A DNA stretch of 64,000 nt from Colius striatus (taxonomy: Eukaryota > Chordata > Aves > Coliiformes > Coliidae): NCBI RefSeq assembly GCF_028858725.1, contig NC_084772.1, positions 13,461,048 through 13,525,047 on the forward strand, in the 5' to 3' direction. Positions 59,477-64,000 of the stretch are shown here, piece by piece; positions within the stretch are counted from its first letter, which is position 1; each line of letters opens with the position of its first letter. Position numbers and translations under genes: made by a program. The notes under the pieces are model-generated. The model made no database searches, had not been told where the DNA came from, and saw only the letters and a list, made by a program, of their open reading frames with translations.

Positions 59477-60421
59477 CTGCAAAATTAGCATGTTTACTGA
59501 ATCATTACTGTAATGCATCAAGTGCAAATGTGTGGTTTTCTGCTAATGTTGGGGTACTTTCCATTTGTCATTCCAGAATGGGAATAAAAATATGCTTGGG
59601 AGGCAAGGTCGAGAAAAATGGAGTTGAAAGACACAGTAGAGAAAGAAGGGGTTGTCGTCCAGTAGGCTTACATTCCAGTTGTGGCTTTTCTCTGTAGTGG
59701 TTTTTTCTTTTTGTTTGTCTTTGTTTGGTGGGTTTTTTGTTTGCTTGAGTTTTTTTGAACATCAGCCTTTGTGAGGAGCTTTCTATATGCAAGAACTAGC
59801 AAAAAATTTATATGCTTACAAAGTGTTTCTAAGGTTACAAAATTGTATGCTTGATGTAAGAGAAATATTTTTTCTTCTTATACGGTTGTTTGTTTCTTGT
59901 AAAATTGAAACTGTTGGTAGTAGATAAAACTGGGTTTATTTGTATTTTAATTGGATGTTTCTGCAATTTTTTTCCCTTGATATTTCCTTGGGAGATGAGT
60001 TTAGAGATTTGGAGCATCATATGGTTGTACTGATTTGTTTAGAAACAGTTTTACCCATCTAAAATTTCCTTATTTTAATTGTACTTCCAGTGAAGAGACT
60101 GGTATTTTCTCTCCTGAAAACTTGAACTCTGCAGTAATCAATTAGACAGTATCATAATGTTATTAGGAAGATGACTTTGATATTTTTCTGGTGGGTTTTT
60201 TTTGTTTGTTTTAAATTGGTGGTGTTATCTCTGTAATCCATTATTTGGCATATACATGCCTGCATGTTACACTAAGAAAATGTATAGGGGAGAAGATTTC
60301 TAGAGTTTAATTCCTTTCTGGTGTAAGTTGATGAAATCTTTGAAATTAGGAGACCTATATGCCATGAATGCCCGAATTCATGGCATATTTGACCTGAACA
60401 CTTTTTATATTGTGTTTTTAC

Positions 60422-60455
60422 CTAGCTATGCTCTTGAGGAGGTGAATGCAGTTAA
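60422..60455 (-). pseudogene. Minus-strand locus, 34-nt exon
   Basis: Uses the acceptor ctccag at 60456 and the donor gtaaaa. TT completes Val (G|TT), ten codons NCIHLLKSIA follow, and AG begins the Arg codon finished by the next exon. An alternative acceptor 8 nt upstream (ttgttcttag) has a better pyrimidine tract but breaks the frame from the preceding exon. Confidence 0.5.
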
Positions 60456-60546
60456 CTGGAGTCCTAAGAACAAATGGCAATACAGTGCAACAGGTCACTT
60501 TTAAATACAAAAAGAATATAGACATTATATTGAGGTGGTGTCTCAC

Positions 60547-60724
60547 CAGGGTTACTGTACATTTCATGAAAAATAAATGACGGTTCCATGTTCAGTGTGG
60601 TATGAAATAATGAAGTAAGGTTTTGCCAGTACGTTCTTATAGCCCTGCTGTTTTTCAGCAAAGTTTGCAAGGAGAGTTTGTAGTTATTATCAATTAGTGA
60701 AAGTAAAAAGTAGTACACACATAG
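60547..60724 (-). pseudogene. Minus-strand locus, 178-nt exon
   Basis: Acceptor acaattcccatctag and donor gtgaga. Enters in phase 0 and codes for 59 residues (LCVYYFLLSLIDNNYKLSLQ, ..., NLTSLFHTTLNMEPSFIFHE, MYSNP), leaving one G. It reads like two amphipathic helices and is the only open frame that matches both neighbours. Confidence 0.6.
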
Positions 60725-60775
60725 CTAGATGGGAATTGTAAATGAATGTAATGAGTGAAGATTATAAGAAGAAAA

Positions 60776-60850
60776 AAAACAAACCCAAAAAACCCCAACC
60801 CCAAAAAAACAAATGCACCAAAACGTCAACCACCACAAAACCCTATGCCA
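60776..60850. repeat. A/C-rich low-complexity tract
   Basis: Long runs of A and CCCA/CCAA-type sequence. It separates the 323-nt and 178-nt exons of the minus-strand locus and reads as a strong T/G tract in that intron. Confidence 0.7.
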
Positions 60851-60932
60851 AAACAAAGAGCCAATTGAACAAAACAAACACCAGAAAAGCCTTTACTCAA
60901 ATCCAAAATATTGTCCTCCAAAAGATCCTTAC

Positions 60933-61255
60933 TTTTAGAGTGGAACTCTCATCTGAAATCAAGAACCAGGTGGCTTGTAGCAAAGGCTTTTCATAAGGCT
61001 TTTCATTAGGAGTGTACCCTTTTTGCTGGTTAATGACAAGGACTGAAAGGGTGCATATGTAAGAGAACTCCTCGATCCTGTCCTGTAGTCTCTGTGCTGC
61101 TTCTGGTTTTTCAGATCTGTAGGAGATCATGTGCATCTGTAAATTTTATAATTTGCAATCTTTCAAATCCTTACACCTTTCCTTACCTAGAAAAAGAATA
61201 ACCTCACCAAGTTCTTTGTGGAGCAAGATCATGAAAATCTTTTGTTGTCTTTTAG
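60933..61255 (-). pseudogene. Minus-strand locus, 323-nt exon with an in-frame TAA
   Basis: Acceptor tttgtcattccag and donor gtaagg. After two bases the frame reads KRQQKIFMILLHKELGEVIL, FLGKERCKDLKDCKL, TAA (61146-61148), NLQ, then MHMISYRSEKPEAAQRLQDR to ISDESSTLK. That is 107 codons with a single stop. The stop lies where CAA (Gln) would fit. A secondary acceptor (aaaatttacag) directly before the ATG at 61136 would remove the stop without changing phase. Confidence 0.58.
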
Positions 61256-61719
61256 CTGGAATGACAAATGCAGAGTGGTACAATTACTCTTTTTATATAG
61301 TGTAATACTTTGTCATGTAGTACACCTGCATGACCCTGAGTGCTTTTACACGTGAAATCGGTTTTTCTAAGCTGGGAACAGTATGCTGTTATTTATTACT
61401 TACATGGTGACTTGAGCTTAGCACAGCTTTCAGGGTAGAATTCAAAGAGAATAGTATTTTTTTTTTTTAAAGAACAGAAAACCAAGTGTAAATTTGTAAT
61501 TTCCTTATTTTGGGATCCAAAGATGATTTTAGTATTGTACAGAATATTCTTTCTAAAAATCTAAGTTAAGCATTTATTTCTCTAAAGAGACATTACTTAC
61601 TATTTGGACTATACAGAAGGGAAATAAAGTAGCTGTGAAAGGCAACTAAATTTCAAACATTAACAACATATGATATATACACAGTTCCTATCATGTATAT
61701 ATAACACTCCCTTAATTTT

Positions 61720-61964
61720 ATGTGGTGTATTGAAGAAGTGATTGTGTTTTAAGGTTATCCAAGCTGCAGTCATTATTTAAAAAATCTCTGAAGGAAGAAA
61801 AGAGAATAGAAAGTGGTTGGTTTTTTTTTTAAATATGTTTAGAAAAGTGACATTCATTGCTTCTTTCAGCCAGTTGTCTTGGCTCTAATTGCTGAGCATA
61901 CAAAGATAGTTTCTTTTAGTCCTTAAGAGTGCTGTTTCAGCTTCACAAAGGGACTCAAAACCCA
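61720..61964 (-). pseudogene. Possible further exon remnants of the minus-strand locus
   Basis: Two short open stretches follow good acceptors. After ttttttacag (61964) the frame reads GFESLCEAETALLRTKRNYL and CMLSN before TAG. After cttttcttccttcag (61787) it reads DFLNNDCSLDNLKTQSLLQY before TAA. No convincing donors are seen, so they are weak candidates. Confidence 0.25.
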
Positions 61965-62421
61965 CTGTAAAAAACCCCATAAATTAAAGTTAAACTGTTG
62001 AACCTTGTAGGAATGGGATGCTGAAATCTGTAAAGGTTCAGATTAGTCCTCCTTTCTCACACTAGGCCCTCAGATATGCAATCTCTATGTATTTGTGCAT
62101 GTAGAAATTACAGTAAGTTGTGACCTGTGCACAGACTTAAAAAGGTCAATTAAAGTATAAGATATGTTTGGAATAACAGTGTAATAACTGTTGTAGGAAG
62201 GTATGTTTTCATGCTATGTATGTTCAGTTTTGTCAGCCTTAGTTCAAGTTTATCGTACACTCCTATAATAAGGTGCAAACTGCCAACAATAGAAGCTTCT
62301 AAAACTATAATTAGAATGGATTTGACATTTTCATCTCTTCTTAGTCAATTCCTTCTTACTCTCCACTTGTTACTTTAGTTTTGTTTATTCATGCCTCATC
62401 TATCTCACATTTTTATATTTA

Positions 62422-62959
62422 TTTCATTGTTAAGCCTTCCACATTGATCTGTGTAGTTTCTGCTTCAATATAAGGAAGATAGGAATAGTGTGTCCAATGT
62501 CCTTTTGCTTAAATGTGCTACTCTTTCTTTTTATGATAGCTTGTGATGTTTGGGCTGAATGTGCTGGGGGGAACTGGATTCTTTCCCGATGTACTTTGGA
62601 AGCTAGCTGGTACACTGCATGTGTTTTTGTGTGAGCTTTCTGGTAGGAGCCACATGTATAAAAGTGGAGGATTAGAGATTCTCTGCATTCTTTGAAAGAC
62701 AAGGTACTGACTCTAGAGATTTGATGCCTTATATTTCAGTCTCTGCTGTTCATAATGTGCTTTGGATTCAGAAGTCTGGCATCGGTAATGAGCTATACTT
62801 TGGAAGCAGCTTCTCATCTTTTGCTTCCAAGATGTCTCTGAGATGTGAACTGAGAAAAGAGTAATGTGGGGTGCTTCTTCATAGGCTTTGTTATGTGTTT
62901 CACTGTGCATCTCATCATATGATCTTAGAACTGTTTTATCTGTTTGTATTTCTTTGATT
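62422..62959 (-). pseudogene. Minus-strand locus, large exon-like block with several stops
   Basis: Follows acceptor ctctcttttcctag. The presumed frame runs 81 codons (including DEMHSETHNKAYEEAPHITL), TAG (62713-62715), 64 codons of Ser/Pro/Asn-rich sequence (including PSTFSPNITSYHKKKE), TAG (62518-62520), TAA (62509-62511), then 29 codons to TAA (62419-62421). A GTGAGA at about 62406 could be its donor. It resembles the disordered middle of a protein, decayed. Confidence 0.4.
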
Positions 62960-64000
62960 CTAGGAAAAGAGAGGAAAACTGGGAAAAAGTTTCCAATCTT
63001 CCTTAAGATAATCTTATTTTACTGTTCCTTTTTTGTTCCCCTGTGAATCATTTTGTACTATATGATAATTGCCCCTTCCTAACACAGCAGACTTCCTGGC
63101 TCTTACAGTGCTGTGGAACACAGCAGAAAAATTGATCTGCTACAAGCTGCATGTCGACTGTTATAAGTGAATTAACCACTAGTTTTCCATGAGCTTAATG
63201 GTCCCTATACACATTTGGTATTTGTCATCTTTGGGCTATTTTGAGGGTGTGCAGACACAGCAAATGCTTATATTCTATGTAGTTTTATTAATGCAACCCC
63301 CTTTTTTTCCCATTTCTTCCTTAGTTCTTGTTCTATGTCTGTAACTTTCTTGTCTCGTGGCAACTTTGTAAAAAATTCTACTTGTTCTTTTTTGTGGAAA
63401 AAAACCCAAACCCCAACAGCCCAACAATCCAAAATAAGTAAGAATGATGAGATTAGAATATAATGTAGATTAAAAAATAAAAATCAAACTTAATAGCAAT
63501 TCAAATAGCATTGAAAATAATATCTTGTCTCTTACTCAGATGAGATGCTGCACAGCTTTGTACGTGAAAATCAAAGTATAATCCCCAGCTGCAGAAGGAA
63601 ATATAACTTCTGCACTTCATAGCAAAGGAGATGAGACACTTTGAATCAGTAGTAAAAGTAGGTGTAGAAGTGTTCCTAACTGTGGGGTGGTGCTGGCTTT
63701 CTAATACAGTGGGACAGATGTTACTAATGGTGCATCTTAAAAGCTGAGGTTTGTTGACAAATTGGTGTGATTATCAAATAACTGCTGTTCAGCTGAAGGA
63801 TAGTAGTTGATTCACAAGGACCTGCAGGACATATTCTTGTATCAGAAAGGCTCTATGTATCTAAAAGGGTAGTTACAGCCTTATTTCTGCTCAGTCCCAC
63901 TGAAATGGGTAAAGCTGTCATGTAGCATTTCTGAAAAATGGGTACTGAGCTCTTGTTGTTTGTAGCGTAAAATAATGTATTATCTGGAGGGGCAACAAAG
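62960..64000. other. Downstream flank, no supported gene
   Basis: AT-rich sequence with only short open frames on both strands. The minus strand is where earlier exons of the convergent locus would lie, but nothing with clear splice sites and phase is found. Confidence 0.6.

Larger units (their letters stand above)
59248..62959 (-). pseudogene. Unrecognised spliced minus-strand gene, probably decaying
   Basis: Convergent with CMTM4. From 5' to 3' on the minus strand: exon-like block 62959-62422, exon 61255-60933, exon 60724-60547, exon 60455-60422, exon 59476-59248 (stop). The last four have consensus splice sites and matching phases (0, 1 and 2). They form a continuous frame of 214 codons from the ATG at 61136, and that frame extends upstream to 61255 interrupted by one TAA (61146-61148). 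The block at 62959 has TAG, TAG and TAA in its presumed frame. The C-terminal 200 residues look like an ordinary globular, helix-rich protein. I recognise no family. It is either a unitary pseudogene or a live gene with different splicing. Confidence 0.6.

Overview
The window is vertebrate nuclear DNA, almost certainly from a bird. It has interrupted genes with canonical GT/AG splice sites, moderate AT richness, one CpG island, and a 5'-truncated CR1 retroposon at 37162-37420 ending in the ATTCTATGAT-type tail typical of avian CR1. The gene order matches human 16q22.1 (DYNC1LI2 followed by CMTM4 on the same strand); in birds this corresponds to a chromosome 11-like segment.

Layout: (1) Positions 1-16241 hold the last ten coding exons, one of them partial, of DYNC1LI2 (dynein light intermediate chain 2) on the + strand, followed by a roughly 2.9 kb 3' UTR to a poly(A) signal at 19137. 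The 5.3 kb last intron contains old antisense CR1/L3-type LINE remnants. (2) Positions 19160-28000 are intergenic, with no supported gene. (3) Positions 28000-29460 are a CpG island carrying the CMTM4 promoter, two candidate upstream ORFs, coding exon 1 and a 39-bp minisatellite at the start of intron 1. (4) CMTM4 runs to 58792 in four coding exons (211 aa, MARVEL four-helix membrane protein), with introns of 18.6, 10.1 and 0.9 kb. (5) From 58793 to the end lie the CMTM4 3' flank and, on the minus strand, an unrecognised set of spliced-looking exons (59248-61255, probably more up to 62959).

The minus-strand locus is the main discovery. Four exons join with matching phases into a 214-codon open frame ending at a TAA, and the frame continues upstream through one in-frame TAA. 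A further exon-like block at 62422-62959 carries several in-frame stops. Every stop that interrupts the presumed frame could come from a Gln codon by a single C-to-T change. It looks like a decaying, or alternatively spliced, gene convergent with CMTM4. I do not recognise its family.

The two named genes are functionally separate: DYNC1LI2 links dynein to cargo adaptors, and CMTM4 is a membrane trafficking/stability factor. They are neighbours through conserved synteny.
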